A stretch of 24,882 nt of DNA from a virus. Every line of letters starts with the position of its first letter. Positions within the stretch are counted from its first letter, which is position 1. A program made the translations under genes and the position numbers. Positions 1 to 6,679 of the stretch are shown here, piece by piece. The notes under the pieces were generated by a model. It ran no database searches and had not been told where the DNA came from. It saw only the letters and a list, made by a program, of their open reading frames with translations. The stretch spans positions 1 to 24,882 of IMG/VR virus record IMGVR_UViG_3300036791_001622. One strand, given 5' to 3'.

Positions 1-104
1 CCTGACTCCGAGCTTCGCTCGGAGTGGCGAAACTTTCGCTGGACACAGCGGAGCGCCGGGTCGCAAATGTTCCTTACGGGGGTCCTTGACCCCCGAAAAA
101 AAAA
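1..104. other. Non-coding left end with three hairpins and an A-tract
   Basis: No gene is visible before position 151. The stretch holds three perfect inverted repeats: ACTCCGAGC/GCTCGGAGT (5-13 with 17-25, 3-base loop), CGCTG/CAGCG (37-41 with 46-50, 4-base loop) and CGGGGGTC/GACCCCCG (77-84 with 88-95, 3-base loop). The third is followed on the + strand by nine A residues (96-104), and a second A-run lies near 117-124. None has a T-run downstream on the + strand, and on the - strand the T-run comes before the hairpin, so a standard Rho-independent terminator is not supported. Its place directly upstream of the terminase genes makes a packaging-recognition or leader role conceivable, but that is inference. 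Confidence 0.5.
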
Positions 105-150
105 TGGGACAGACTGAAAAAAAACCAGGACCAGAACTGCCCAATGCCCG

Positions 151-597
151 ATGGCGACGACGATCTCGATTCTGTGCTTCTCGGCGGCGGCTATCACCCT
201 CGTGACCTGGCTTTCGATCCGTTCGCAGCGGGCGTCCGAGGCGACGACGCGGACGGTGATGGCGGCCTTGAGCGATACGGTGAGGACGCAGAACCGCACG
301 ACCGAGATGGTGTCGGCCGACCTGACCGCGCTGGCTTCCAAGGAGGCCAAGGAGGCCCGGGAGATGATCGTGGACCTCTACCTTGGCCGCGACCGGGGGG
401 CGATGACGCCGGACTCGCCGAGTACCTCGAGCGAGAGGCAGTCGACGCCGGGGATCGAAACCTACGAAGGGTTGCCGAACAACGTGGTGGAGGCGTTGCG
501 ACGCGAGCAGGAGGAGGAGAGGCCGAACGAGTGGCGAGTGGTCTCCTCGACGCCGCCGAACGGCTCCGAGCCTCTTTTCCCCGCGACGACGGAGTAG
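151..597 (+). CDS. Unknown membrane-anchored protein with helical stalk
   Basis: 148 residues; function not recognised. Residues about 4-23 are hydrophobic (start MATTISILCFSAAAITLVTW) and read as an N-terminal membrane anchor. They are followed by a hydrophilic helical stretch rich in A, T, E, K and R (about 25-80) and a Ser/Pro/Glu-rich tail. Third codon positions are strongly G/C, which supports this frame over the frame starting at 144. No good Shine-Dalgarno sequence lies close to the ATG. It is the first gene of the rightward module, just upstream of the terminase genes. A TM-plus-stalk layout could fit a spanin-like, superinfection or host-membrane protein, but nothing specific supports any of these. 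Confidence 0.6.
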   Translation: MATTISILCFSAAAITLVTWLSIRSQRASEATTRTVMAALSDTVRTQNRTTEMVSADLTALASKEAKEAREMIVDLYLGRDRGAMTPDSPSTSSERQSTPGIETYEGLPNNVVEALRREQEEERPNEWRVVSSTPPNGSEPLFPATTE

Positions 598-827
598 AGC
601 GGCCCAAGCGCCCTTATCAGCGCCGCAACATCGCCGCCTCGCCGGCCTTCGAGCACACCGCCTTCGAGGCCACCATCTTCAAGCTCCTCTCCGCCGCCAA
701 CGGGGACTGGATGGTCACCTTCAAGGTCCCGTCCGAATACCGCGAGGCCGCCACCGTGCTCGGCGACTCCTACGGTCTCGCCCTCGACGTGTCCATCACG
801 CGCAGGCACCATGGCGCCGTCGCCTGA
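531..827 (+). CDS. Small unknown protein upstream of the terminase
   Basis: 98 residues from a GTG at 531. The open frame extends upstream to 144, but that part overlaps the preceding gene and looks like its shadow (Gly/Asp/Arg low complexity). The GTG at 531 is preceded by a purine-rich GGAGGAGGAGAGG (about 510-522). From there the protein looks genuine: a basic linker (RPKRPYQRR) and then a mixed alpha/beta stretch including NGDWMVTFKVPSEYREA. It overlaps the end of the 151-597 gene and, by 17 bases, the start of the next gene, as is usual for translationally coupled phage genes. No family recognised; it may be a small packaging accessory protein, which is inferred from position only. Confidence 0.6.
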   Translation: MASGLLDAAERLRASFPRDDGVERPKRPYQRRNIAASPAFEHTAFEATIFKLLSAANGDWMVTFKVPSEYREAATVLGDSYGLALDVSITRRHHGAVA

Positions 828-1290
828 CCCATGGACGCTCGACTCGTCCGCCCCCGACTGGCTGGAAGCCGTCTGCACCCGCCTCTTGGAGGTCGGCGTG
901 CCTCCGAGCGCGCTGGCCAAGGCCTTCTTCGTCGACGTCGCCGCCATCAAGGATCTCCAGGCCGATCTGCACGTCGAGAAGTTCGGGACCGCCGAGATCT
1001 CAGAAGCCATGTCCTTCCTCATGTGGCACGCCTACCAGGACGCGCTCGAGATCCTCGAATCGGCGCCCTCGGCCACGCGCCGCCAGTTCATCACCACCCT
1101 GCTCTCGCGTCAGTCGGTCATCTTGGGCAAGCAGTCCCCCGAAGAGCTCGGACGCATGCGTGACCAGCTCAGTGATCTCTTCGCCGGCATCGGAGTCCCC
1201 GACCCCCAAGCCGGGTCCATCTATGCAACCTCTCCGTTTACGCCCGTGGACCGAGTTGCTGACGATCCAGAAGAAGGACCTCAAGGTTGA
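811..1290 (+). CDS. Probable small terminase subunit
   Basis: 159 residues. The protein is mostly helical. A segment at about residues 17-52 (WLEAVCTRLLEVGVPPSALA and on) could form a helix-turn-helix-like DNA-binding domain, and residues about 65-125 look like an oligomerisation helical bundle. Size, helical content and position immediately upstream of the large terminase fit TerS, which binds the packaging site and loads TerL. TerS proteins diverge too fast for a motif-based call, so the assignment rests mainly on synteny. The 3' end overlaps the large terminase reading frame (see that entry). It could instead be an unrelated DNA-binding protein. Confidence 0.6.
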   Translation: MAPSPDPWTLDSSAPDWLEAVCTRLLEVGVPPSALAKAFFVDVAAIKDLQADLHVEKFGTAEISEAMSFLMWHAYQDALEILESAPSATRRQFITTLLSRQSVILGKQSPEELGRMRDQLSDLFAGIGVPDPQAGSIYATSPFTPVDRVADDPEEGPQG

Positions 1291-2833
1291 GCGCATCGAC
1301 CTGTCCGAACCGTTCGCCTGGGCCCAGGACGCGCTGCGCATAGAGATCGAGCGCCAGTACAACTTGGGATTGCCGGTCCGCATCATCTGCCTCAAAGGCC
1401 GCCAGCTCGGGGTTTCGACCATGAGCGAAGGCACCCTGTTCAACTGGACCTTCCTGCACCCCGGCACGCGCAGCCTCGTCATCGCGCACGAGACCAAAGC
1501 GGCCCAGCACCTCTTCGACATGACCAAGCTCATGTGGGAGGAGTGGCCGTTCAACCCCCTCTACACCGAGAAGCACAACACCATCAAGTCGCTCGCATGG
1601 GTCGAGACCCGTTCGTCGATGTCGGTCGCCACCGCAAAAAACGCGGGGAGCGGGAGATCCTTCACCTACCACGCCGTACACGCGTCCGAGTGTGCTTTCT
1701 GGGACGAACCCGAGCGTCTCATGGTGGGACTCAACCAGAGCGTGCCCTACAAGCACGGCACCATCGTCATCTTGGAGTCGACGGCCAACGGCGTGGGTAA
1801 CTGGTTCCACGAGGAGTGGCAGCGGGCGGTGCGAGGCGAGTCCCAGTACGTCCCGCTCTTCTTCCCGTGGTTCAAACACGAGGAGTACTGCTTCCCCACC
1901 ACGACACTGAAGTCGTACGAACTGCTGAAGGAAGAACGCGAGCTCGCGCGCGAGTTCGGCCTGTCTCTCGGGCAACTGGCTTGGCGCCGCCACACCATCG
2001 TCAACGACTGCCTGGGCGATGACGAACTTTTCAAACAAGAATTCCCGTGTACCCCCAACGAGAGCTTCCTCTCGACCGGTCGCAACGTGTTCCCGCTCCA
2101 ACGTCTCGACGAGCACACCAGCGTCGACACCGGTGTCAAGGGCATGATGGTCAACGACAAGGGCACCATCAAGTTCATCCGCGACGCCACCGGCCCGCTC
2201 ACCATCTTCAAGTCACCCGGGCGCGATCCCCTCAAGGCCCGCTACGTGGTGGCCGGTGACCCCACCAAGACGACCTACGGCGACAAGGCGTGCATCCAGG
2301 TCATCAACCGCTTCACCTTCGAGCAGGTCGCGGTCTTCCACCAACACTTAGACGCCGTGCCCTTCGCGCACCAGCTCATGATGCTCGCCTACTACTACAA
2401 CACGGCCCTGCTCAACTGTGAGATCGAGGGCCCCGGCTACGCCACCATCGGGGTCATCTTGGACAACTCCTACCCCGACCTGTGGCAGCACCGCTGGGCC
2501 GACAAGGCCCCGGGCAAGGTCTCCACCTCGTGGGGTTGGTCGACCAACTACCAGCGCAAGCACTGGGCCATGGAGAAGGTCAAGTTCCTCTTGGCCCAGA
2601 AGGGTGTCTTCACCATCCACGACCGCATCACCCACGACCAGATGGAGAACTACGTCTACCTCGCCAACGGCGAGATGGGCCCGGCTTCGGACGGCCTCTC
2701 CGACGACGCCGTCATGGCGATGGCCATAGCCGTGGTCTCGACGATGACAGAGGCCACGCTCCCCCACGAGGAGCAGCCCGAGGCCGAGATCCACGACCTG
2801 TTCGACAAACCGCCGTGGGAAGCGGTGTCATGA
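1223..2833 (+). CDS. terL: Large terminase subunit (ATPase and nuclease)
   Basis: 536 residues from the ATG at 1223; the frame stays open to a GTG at 1160, giving 557. The protein cuts concatemeric DNA and pumps it into the prohead through the portal. Visible motifs: a Walker A-like KGRQLGVST (58-66, in the RQxGxST style common in phage terminases); a Walker B-like hydrophobic strand ending in an acidic pair region, HAVHASECAFW (150-160); and a coupling motif ILESTANG (183-190). The C-terminal RNase H-like nuclease has candidate metal ligands D346 (VVAGDPTKT), E400/E402 (CEIEGPG) and D494/D495 (GLSDDAV). The start is uncertain because neither candidate has a clear ribosome binding site; 1223 overlaps the previous gene by 68 bases, 1160 by 131. 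The stop overlaps a 7-codon ORF leading to the next gene. Confidence 0.95.
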   Translation: MQPLRLRPWTELLTIQKKDLKVERIDLSEPFAWAQDALRIEIERQYNLGLPVRIICLKGRQLGVSTMSEGTLFNWTFLHPGTRSLVIAHETKAAQHLFDMTKLMWEEWPFNPLYTEKHNTIKSLAWVETRSSMSVATAKNAGSGRSFTYHAVHASECAFWDEPERLMVGLNQSVPYKHGTIVILESTANGVGNWFHEEWQRAVRGESQYVPLFFPWFKHEEYCFPTTTLKSYELLKEERELAREFGLSLGQLAWRRHTIVNDCLGDDELFKQEFPCTPNESFLSTGRNVFPLQRLDEHTSVDTGVKGMMVNDKGTIKFIRDATGPLTIFKSPGRDPLKARYVVAGDPTKTTYGDKACIQVINRFTFEQVAVFHQHLDAVPFAHQLMMLAYYYNTALLNCEIEGPGYATIGVILDNSYPDLWQHRWADKAPGKVSTSWGWSTNYQRKHWAMEKVKFLLAQKGVFTIHDRITHDQMENYVYLANGEMGPASDGLSDDAVMAMAIAVVSTMTEATLPHEEQPEAEIHDLFDKPPWEAVS

Positions 2834-2849
2834 GTATCCTGGAACCCCG

Positions 2850-3215
2850 GTGAAGGAATATCAGTTCCGCTGCGTTGCCTGTAAGAACCTCTTCATCACC
2901 TTCTCTCGCACCGAGGTGCCTCCGTGCCCGGTCTGTGCCAACCCCGCTCCCACCCGCCAGTACATCTTCCAGACCAGAGCCTCGGTCCCCGAGCACTTCA
3001 ACGTCGCCACCGGTCAGTACGTCAACAACACCCGCGAACTGCGCGACGCCCTGGCTCGGCATTCGGACGAGCAGTCAGAGCGCACCGGCATCGAGCACAA
3101 CTTCGAGTACCTGACGCCGGCCGAGATGCGCGACCCGAGCGCGCACGGAGTCACCGACGAGGGTCTCGACACCCAGGAGAAGGCGTGGCGTGACACCGAG
3201 GAGCGCAGCAGATGA
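2850..3215 (+). CDS. Zinc-ribbon protein
   Basis: 121 residues from a GTG. The N-terminus carries a four-cysteine zinc ribbon, FRCVACKNLF then PCPVCANPAP (CxxC at about 8-11 and 26-29), similar in layout to the FmdB-type regulatory ribbons. The rest is hydrophilic, helical and charged, with no other recognisable domain. Zinc-ribbon proteins between terminase and portal are found in other tailed phages, but their role is not established. The GTG overlaps the stop of a 7-codon ORF (MSILEPR, 2830-2853), whose own ATG overlaps the terL stop, so terL and this gene may be translationally coupled. Its stop overlaps the portal start by four bases (ATGA). Confidence 0.8.
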   Translation: MKEYQFRCVACKNLFITFSRTEVPPCPVCANPAPTRQYIFQTRASVPEHFNVATGQYVNNTRELRDALARHSDEQSERTGIEHNFEYLTPAEMRDPSAHGVTDEGLDTQEKAWRDTEERSR

Positions 3216-5071
3216 CCAACGTTCTCGACACCCAAACAGACGCCCCCGCCCCACCGGACCCGAACTACGACGACTTCGAACTGACCCAACGCCTGGCTCA
3301 GATGTACGAGCTGGCCCGCCAGGAGAAGAAGAAGTACCAGGCCAATTGGCGGCGCAACTACCTCCTCACCACCAACAAGCAGTACAGCCTCGACACCCAG
3401 TCGCCGTGGACCCCCAACGTCACCGACTCTGAGATCTGGCCCATCCTCTCGTCGCGCATCGCCTGGATGACCGACCAGAAGATCCAGCCCAACGTCGCCC
3501 CCTCCGCGCTGCCCGGTGACCCCTACGCCCAACACGTCCGCACCCTGGCGGACCACATGGAGCAACTCTTCGAGTCCGAGTTCGCCAACCAGGGCTGGGA
3601 CAAAGAAGTCATCTTGGCCCTGTGGGACGCCGCGCAGTTCGGTTGCGGGCTGTTCAAAGCCGTCTGGGACTCGGGCCTCGAAGAGGGCCTGGGCAACATC
3701 TGCCTCAAACGCGTCGACGTGTGGAACTTCTACCCCGACCCCAACGCCCGCTCCCTCGACGAGTGCACCTACATGTTCGAGGTCGAGAAGATGACCTTCG
3801 ACCAGATACAGCGGCGATTTCCGGGGGCCGACCTCGAGTCCATCAAAGCGGCCTACCTCTACGGGCAACGTGGTGACGACATCGTCCGGCCGTCCCAATC
3901 GTCCAGCAGCCAATATCCAATGGCTATGCCCGGCAATCTCCCTGGCAGCACATCGACCACCTGGGGCCTCCCCGGTCAGTCCTCCAAGTCGACCGACCAG
4001 ATTCTCTTTGAAGGCGTCAACGTCTACACCTGCTGGATGCTCGAGAACTGGGAGGAGACCCGTGAGACCACCGACCCGACCCACGATGAGGACGAACGGG
4101 TTGTCTACGACGAATGGCGCTGTGTTGTCTACACCGGAAACGTTGTTCTATTCGATGAGCTGGCTCATGATCTCTATGAGCACTCTCGTCACCCCTACAC
4201 CCGTTACGTCGACGAGGAGATGGGGGAGTTCTGGCCGACTCCCATTGTTAGCCATCTGGCTCCCTGTCAAGTTGCAATCAATCGGTTGTTGGCCTCTTAC
4301 CAAGGCAACGTGGAGCTCGTCGGCAACCCCATCTTCTTAGACGTCAAGGGCAGCGGCCTCGAACGCACCTCGATCAACAACCGCCCCGGGGTCCGCCTCA
4401 CCTTGGACCAGAAGATGGCCAACGCGCAGGGCCAGAAGCCCATGTGGCTCGAGCCCCCCAAGATGAGCCAGGACGTGCAGAACCTCATCCAGTTCTGGAT
4501 CAGTCGAATGGAGAACATCAGTGGATTGTCCGGGGTCCAGAAGGGCCAGCAACCGAAGGACCGCCAAGCCGCACAGACCATGCAGGCCACCCAAGAAGCC
4601 GGCTTCGTCCGCATCCGTTCTTCTGTTCGTAATCTCGAACGCACCCTCGGCGAAACCTACCGACTGCTCGCCCACATGATGATCCAGAACTACGACGTCC
4701 CCCGACAGGTCGCCATCGTGGGGCCCAACGGTGAGAACTCAGCCCTCCTCTTGGCTTCGCGCCACTTCTACTCCCCGTCGTTCCGGGGCAAGGTCGAACC
4801 GATGAAGTTCTCCCTCCTCGTCCACGCCGGCGCCGACAACCCGACCAGCCGCCAAGCGCGTATCGCAGAAGCCGACGCGCTCGCCGCCATGAACATGATC
4901 GACCGCCCTGCGGTCTTAGAACAGCACAACTTCCCGCACTGGCAGTCCATCGACCAGAGGATGCAGCAAAAGGAGATGGCGATAGCCCAGGCCCAAGCCG
5001 CGGGAATGGCGGCGGGTCGCGGCGGTGGCAAGTCCCAACCGCGTGGGCCCGGCACCGGGCATAGCCATTAA
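3212..5071 (+). CDS. Portal protein
   Basis: 619 residues. Forms the dodecameric ring at the capsid vertex through which DNA enters and leaves. It has the usual portal features of podoviruses: an N-terminal helical region with NWRRNYLLTTN, a stretch on the fold AAQFGCGLFKAVWDSGLEEG (about 142-161), the FYPDPNARSLDE loop (near 173-184) and a long C-terminal helical region (about 400-600) with KGQQPKDRQAAQTMQATQEA. The C-terminus is Gly/Gln/Ala-rich. The length is in the range for P22-type portals rather than the shorter siphovirus ones. The start overlaps the preceding stop (ATGA). Codons in roughly 3880-4300 use noticeably more A/T at third positions than the flanks, hinting at mosaic exchange within the gene. 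Confidence 0.9.
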   Translation: MTNVLDTQTDAPAPPDPNYDDFELTQRLAQMYELARQEKKKYQANWRRNYLLTTNKQYSLDTQSPWTPNVTDSEIWPILSSRIAWMTDQKIQPNVAPSALPGDPYAQHVRTLADHMEQLFESEFANQGWDKEVILALWDAAQFGCGLFKAVWDSGLEEGLGNICLKRVDVWNFYPDPNARSLDECTYMFEVEKMTFDQIQRRFPGADLESIKAAYLYGQRGDDIVRPSQSSSSQYPMAMPGNLPGSTSTTWGLPGQSSKSTDQILFEGVNVYTCWMLENWEETRETTDPTHDEDERVVYDEWRCVVYTGNVVLFDELAHDLYEHSRHPYTRYVDEEMGEFWPTPIVSHLAPCQVAINRLLASYQGNVELVGNPIFLDVKGSGLERTSINNRPGVRLTLDQKMANAQGQKPMWLEPPKMSQDVQNLIQFWISRMENISGLSGVQKGQQPKDRQAAQTMQATQEAGFVRIRSSVRNLERTLGETYRLLAHMMIQNYDVPRQVAIVGPNGENSALLLASRHFYSPSFRGKVEPMKFSLLVHAGADNPTSRQARIAEADALAAMNMIDRPAVLEQHNFPHWQSIDQRMQQKEMAIAQAQAAGMAAGRGGGKSQPRGPGTGHSH

Positions 5072-5084
5072 AGGAATGTGCTCA

Positions 5085-5654
5085 ATGGATCAGTGCCCTA
5101 AAGGACATCCGTTTACTACCGACAACCTCATCCTCCGTCGTAACGGTGGTCGGCGTTGTCGGATATGCAAGAACCAAAGCGAGCAGAATCGCTATTGGAG
5201 AAAGCAAGAAGCGGCAGGTAAACAGCGCGTCAGGGTGACCAGAACAACACTTGCCAATATTCTTGATCGTTGTTCAGTCGATGAGAACGGATGTTGGTTG
5301 TGGCAAGGCTTTCTGAATGTACATGGGTATGGTCGTACTAAATGGGAAGATCGTAACTGGTTAGTTCATCGTTTGGTCTATGAACTGATGGAAGCACCTG
5401 TGCCTGATGGTCTCTTCATCGACCACCTTTGCCGTGTACGTCATTGTGTCAACCCGGGACATATGGAGGTAGTTACAAACAGAGAGAATGTTCTTCGTGG
5501 CGAAACCATCCCAGCAGCCCACCTCGCCAAGACCCATTGTCACCGAGGCCATGAGTTCAACCAGGAGAACACCTATCTCTTCGGGCCAGAAATGAAATGG
5601 CGGCAATGCAAGCCTTGTCAGAAGATAAATGCTGAACAACAAGCGGCTCACTGA
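5085..5654 (+). CDS. HNH homing-type endonuclease with two zinc fingers
   Basis: 189 residues. The ATG at 5085 is chosen over 5076 and an in-frame start at 5025 because AAAGGA (5070-5075) lies nine bases upstream of it. The central HNH nuclease has H95, the FIDHLCR core (D113-H114), N123 and H126 within CVNPGHMEV, and the trailing ENVLRG motif (134-139). Flanking it are two related four-ligand zinc fingers: CPKGH...CRIC (C4, H8, C25, C28) and CHRGH...CKPC (C152, H156, C175, C178). The gene is visibly AT-richer than its neighbours and sits between portal and WhiB genes, which fits a free-standing mobile endonuclease that nicks or cuts phage DNA lacking it. Related to the HNH gene at 21586-22152. 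Confidence 0.92.
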   Translation: MDQCPKGHPFTTDNLILRRNGGRRCRICKNQSEQNRYWRKQEAAGKQRVRVTRTTLANILDRCSVDENGCWLWQGFLNVHGYGRTKWEDRNWLVHRLVYELMEAPVPDGLFIDHLCRVRHCVNPGHMEVVTNRENVLRGETIPAAHLAKTHCHRGHEFNQENTYLFGPEMKWRQCKPCQKINAEQQAAH

Positions 5655-5655
5655 G

Positions 5656-5937
5656 ATGCAGGCGCGGCCCCCCTTCCTTCTCCTCCCCCAAGAGGCCTGG
5701 ATGGACGCCGCCTACTGCAAGGGACAGGACCCCGACATCTTCTACCCCGAGGACGGGCACTATCTCTTGGCCCAACCGGCCAAGGAGATCTGCAACTTCT
5801 GTCCGGTCCAGCTCGCCTGCCTCGACTACGCGCTCGAGCACCACATCGACGACGGCATCTGGGGCGGGACCACCCGCAACCAACGCCGGCGCATCCGCCG
5901 GGCCCGTGCCCGCCTGCGGCTTGAAAACGCTTCCTAG
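5656..5937 (+). CDS. WhiB-like iron-sulfur transcription factor
   Basis: 93 residues from ATG 5656; an upstream ATG at 5629 gives 102 and overlaps the HNH gene. It has all WhiB hallmarks: four cysteines C21, C46, C49 and C55 in the C...CxxCxxxxxC pattern that binds a 4Fe-4S cluster, the turn motif GIWGG (67-71) and a basic C-terminus (RNQRRRIRRARARLR) for DNA contact. WhiB proteins occur only in actinobacteria and their phages and bind the primary sigma factor's region 4. Phage WhiBs such as that of mycobacteriophage TM4 are known to interfere with host WhiB function. Here the gene lies inside the head operon rather than an early region, so a late switch or host-takeover role is inferred. Strongest host marker in the window. 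Confidence 0.93.
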   Translation: MQARPPFLLLPQEAWMDAAYCKGQDPDIFYPEDGHYLLAQPAKEICNFCPVQLACLDYALEHHIDDGIWGGTTRNQRRRIRRARARLRLENAS

Positions 5938-5958
5938 CCCCACTCACACTCGGCCCCT

Positions 5959-6177
5959 ATGGCCGAGTACACCGGGCCGGCAACCGACAACGAAGCCGAG
6001 GTCATCGCATCGAACGAGGGCCACAAGGTCCCTGACGTCTTCGCCACCGGCACCGACCCGCGCGACGAGCGGCACGACACTTCGCTGAAGTTCGGCAACG
6101 CCCACCCCAAGCGCATCCACAACGACGTCTACGGTCGTTACTCCGATGTTGACGAGGGTGAGAGCGAACCCTGCTGA
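5959..6177 (+). CDS. Small hydrophilic unknown protein
   Basis: 72 residues, acidic and polar (ends DVDEGESEPC), with no membrane segment and no recognised family. The segment DTSLKFGNAHPKRIHNDVYG is the best-ordered part. No clear ribosome binding site precedes the ATG. Its TGA overlaps the next ATG by one base (TGATG), so it reads as the first member of a coupled run of tiny genes that ends at 6586. Confidence 0.6.
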   Translation: MAEYTGPATDNEAEVIASNEGHKVPDVFATGTDPRDERHDTSLKFGNAHPKRIHNDVYGRYSDVDEGESEPC

Positions 6178-6263
6178 TGGCGTTCAAGTCCCTCATCTTC
6201 AAAACCGGTAACTCGCGCAAGGGCAAGCGCGGGCACGTCCGACGATCTCCGAGGAGGAAGTAA
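6177..6263 (+). CDS. 28-residue basic microprotein
   Basis: Encodes MAFKSLIFKTGNSRKGKRGH followed by VRRSPRRK, a very basic peptide. The ATG overlaps the previous stop (TGATG) and the TAA abuts the next ATG (TAAATG). Its 3' end GAGGAGGAAG also serves as the Shine-Dalgarno sequence for the next gene. High positive charge suggests nucleic-acid binding. It could also be an untranslated spacer, but the tight overlaps on both sides and G/C third positions favour coding. Confidence 0.5.
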   Translation: MAFKSLIFKTGNSRKGKRGHVRRSPRRK

Positions 6264-6392
6264 ATGGCTCGACGGCACAGTGGCTTCAATCTTCCCGTGC
6301 GAGGCAAGACCCACGGTTCGGGTATGAAGCGGGGCCGCCGTGGCGTCAACCCCAAGATGCACCGGGTCAAGAACCGCGGTGCCGGCCGTTAG
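6264..6392 (+). CDS. 42-residue Arg/Lys/Gly-rich microprotein
   Basis: Starts MARRHSGFNLPVRGKTHGSG and ends with a basic Arg/Lys/Gly-rich stretch; nearly one third of the residues are basic. A strong ribosome binding site, GAGGAGGAAG (6251-6260), lies four bases before the ATG. The TAG overlaps the next gene's GTG (TAGTG). No family is recognised. Composition suggests DNA or RNA binding, perhaps charge neutralisation in the head; this is inference. Confidence 0.6.
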   Translation: MARRHSGFNLPVRGKTHGSGMKRGRRGVNPKMHRVKNRGAGR

Positions 6393-6586
6393 TGCCCTTC
6401 AAGTCGGAGGCGCAGCGTCGCTATCTCTGGGCCAACGATCCGAAAGTGGCAGAGGCCTGGTCGCACGGCAGGTCGTCGGTAACAGGCAAGAAGGAATCAC
6501 CATCGCAACAAGGTAAGCGGAAGGGAGGTGGGAGCATGGCACGAAGGAAGGGCCGCCACGGCGGACGCCACAAGCGGGGGAAGTAA
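6392..6586 (+). CDS. Basic 64-residue protein of the FKSEAQRRYLWAN type
   Basis: Starts at GTG 6392, overlapping the preceding stop. The N-terminal PFKSEAQRRYLWANDPKVAE matches a short motif seen in many small phage and prophage head-region proteins (pattern FKSxAQRRxxxAxxPxxA), whose function I do not know. The C-terminal half is low-complexity and basic, ending MARRKGRHGGRHKRGK. An internal ATG at 6536 has a very strong ribosome binding site (AAGGGAGGTGGGAG, 6521-6534), so the basic tail could also be made separately. Last of the coupled run of tiny genes. Confidence 0.7.
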   Translation: MPFKSEAQRRYLWANDPKVAEAWSHGRSSVTGKKESPSQQGKRKGGGSMARRKGRHGGRHKRGK

Positions 6587-6624
6587 CCCCCAGGACTCCC
6601 ACCAACTGGGTTAAGTCCAAGTCG

Positions 6625-6679
6625 TGGGCTCAGGTCGAGTCCCGAGATACCCCATCTCCCCCAACCCGGCCTGAGCCCA
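6625..6679 (+). promoter_or_regulatory. Intergenic inverted repeat, possible structured leader or terminator
   Basis: In the 121-base gap between genes, TGGGCTCAGG (6625-6634) is the perfect reverse complement of CCTGAGCCCA (6670-6679). Inside the loop a second stem GAGAT/ATCTC (6644-6648 with 6654-6658) can form. No T-run follows, so a canonical terminator is not shown. The gene at 6708 begins 28 bases later behind GAAAGGA. It may be a processing or termination structure separating the packaging block from the head block. Nothing else is seen in this gap. Confidence 0.5.

Noticed and set aside
77-104. Rho-independent terminator
   Set aside because: The A-run follows the hairpin on the + strand and the T-run precedes it on the - strand, so neither strand has stem-then-U order.
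144-530. N-terminal part of the 227-codon frame 144-827 as coding
   Set aside because: It overlaps the TM-containing gene 151-597, is low-complexity Gly/Asp/Arg, and the likely start is the GTG at 531 with a purine-rich site upstream.
3014-4084. 356-codon - strand frame across the portal
   Set aside because: Antisense shadow in GC-rich coding sequence; the + strand frame has clear portal features.
5085-5654. Insertion sequence or group I intron carrying the HNH gene
   Set aside because: No terminal inverted repeats, transposase or split host gene are visible; portal and WhiB genes are both intact.
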